Below, piece by piece: positions 63,670-64,000 of a stretch of 64,000 nt of DNA. How positions within the stretch are numbered: the stretch's first letter is position 1; each line of letters starts with the position of its first letter. The notes under the pieces were generated by a model. That model was not told where the DNA came from. It did no database searches and saw only the letters and a list, made by a program, of their open reading frames with translations. The DNA is from Hymenobacter baengnokdamensis. GTDB taxonomy: Bacteria > Bacteroidota > Bacteroidia > Cytophagales > Hymenobacteraceae. The stretch is from positions 186,001-250,000 of the forward strand of contig NZ_CP044285.1 in NCBI RefSeq assembly GCF_008728635.1, written 5' to 3'. Made by a program: the position numbers and the translations under genes.

Positions 63670-64000
63670 TCACCGCTTGCTGTTGGCCGTGAGCTGCAAA
63701 GCAGCCAGCCCAAACACAAACGGCAGCACCGGGGCCAGAAAGCGCACGTCGTAGTCATCAACGGTGAGCATCACCACGGCGGCTTGCAGCAGCGGCACGC
63801 CAGCCAGAAACGCCCGCGCCGGCAGCCACACGTCGGTGCGGCGGATGGCGCGCGCCGCCAGCCAGTACAACGGCCACAGCACCAGCACACTCAGCAGGCG
63901 ATGACCAAGTGAATAGTAGGGCTTTACGCTGCTGAAGAACACGAGGAGCTTCCCCAGCATGAGCCGGGCCAGGAAGCCGGGGTTGTGGGCGGCAAAGTAC
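63670..64000 (-). CDS. Membrane protein, C-terminal part (5' end outside the window)
   Basis: The frame is open from the window edge to TGA at 63670-63672, giving 109 residues: YFAAHNPGFLARLMLGKLLVFFSSVKPYYS, then helices VLVLWPLYWLAARAI, LAGVPLLQAAVVMLT and FLAPVLPFVFGLAAL, with YDVRFLAP between the last two. This end pattern is common in dolichyl-phosphate mannosyltransferase-like (GT-C) proteins, where R-x-L-A-P precedes the last helix. It converges on the deaminase gene with 34 bp between. The family is a tentative call because most of the protein is missing. Confidence 0.6.
   Translation of the reverse strand, partial: YFAAHNPGFLARLMLGKLLVFFSSVKPYYSLGHRLLSVLVLWPLYWLAARAIRRTDVWLPARAFLAGVPLLQAAVVMLTVDDYDVRFLAPVLPFVFGLAALQLTANSKR

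Overview
The window reads as chromosomal DNA of a high-GC aerobic Bacteroidota, most like Hymenobacter (Cytophagales). Reasons: type IX secretion (T9SS) sortase PorU and channel subunit PorV, T9SS sorting domains on exported proteins, a SusC/SusD pair, a fused MurF-Alr, a Bacteroidota-type Ccm heme-maturation cluster, and repeated TAnnTTTG (-7) promoter boxes. GC looks well above 60% by eye, except a SusC/SusD island near 50% and one small orphan gene near 45%. No rRNA, tRNA, CRISPR array, prophage or insertion sequence was seen.

Layout. 1-210: tail of a T9SS-exported protein, then about 500 bp with a REP-like doublet and a long hairpin. 743-9590: cytochrome c maturation genes on the minus strand (ccmB, ccmC, ccmD-like, ccmE, ccmF), with a hybrid histidine kinase and a LytTR regulator lying between ccmE and ccmF. 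9680-14966: a very large propeller/barrel outer-membrane protein, an FAD oxidoreductase and a metallo-beta-lactamase-fold hydrolase; the last two diverge from a mirror-image promoter. 15103-22889: pssA, porU, porV and an M16 family protein without its zinc motif. 22975-26234: a barrel lipoprotein, a redoxin, and a heme c/copper monooxygenase-like protein with a T9SS tail. 26337-29500: glycosyltransferase, small orphan, enolase, DivIC/FtsB. 30074-37126: a 2350-residue T9SS beta-helix surface protein. 37347-42156: cell-wall and housekeeping genes on the minus strand (anmK, mazG-like, dtd, mltG, rnd). 42435-46908: SusC/SusD. 47051-50001: feoA-feoB and a small companion. 50229-53911: two paralogous exported proteins flanking a hydrolase that lacks its nucleophile. 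54076-57404: OmpA lipoprotein and murF-alr. 57564-64000: AraC-type regulator with an FAD monooxygenase, a YfhO family membrane protein, a PLP deaminase and the end of a membrane protein.

How it fits together. The Ccm proteins attach heme to periplasmic cytochromes, PorU/PorV export and anchor folded proteins on the cell surface, and at least three genes in the window encode T9SS cargo. One cargo (24651-26234) carries a c-type heme motif, all the copper ligands expected of a peptidylglycine-hydroxylating monooxygenase (PHM)-type enzyme, and a T9SS tail; it would need both systems and is the best candidate here for an undescribed activity.

Data quality. Three conserved genes (the hybrid kinase, ccmB, feoA) are each broken by one missing base beside a run of five G. 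Restoring one base repairs each reading frame. Sequence error is the simplest explanation, so these should not be taken as real pseudogenes without checking.
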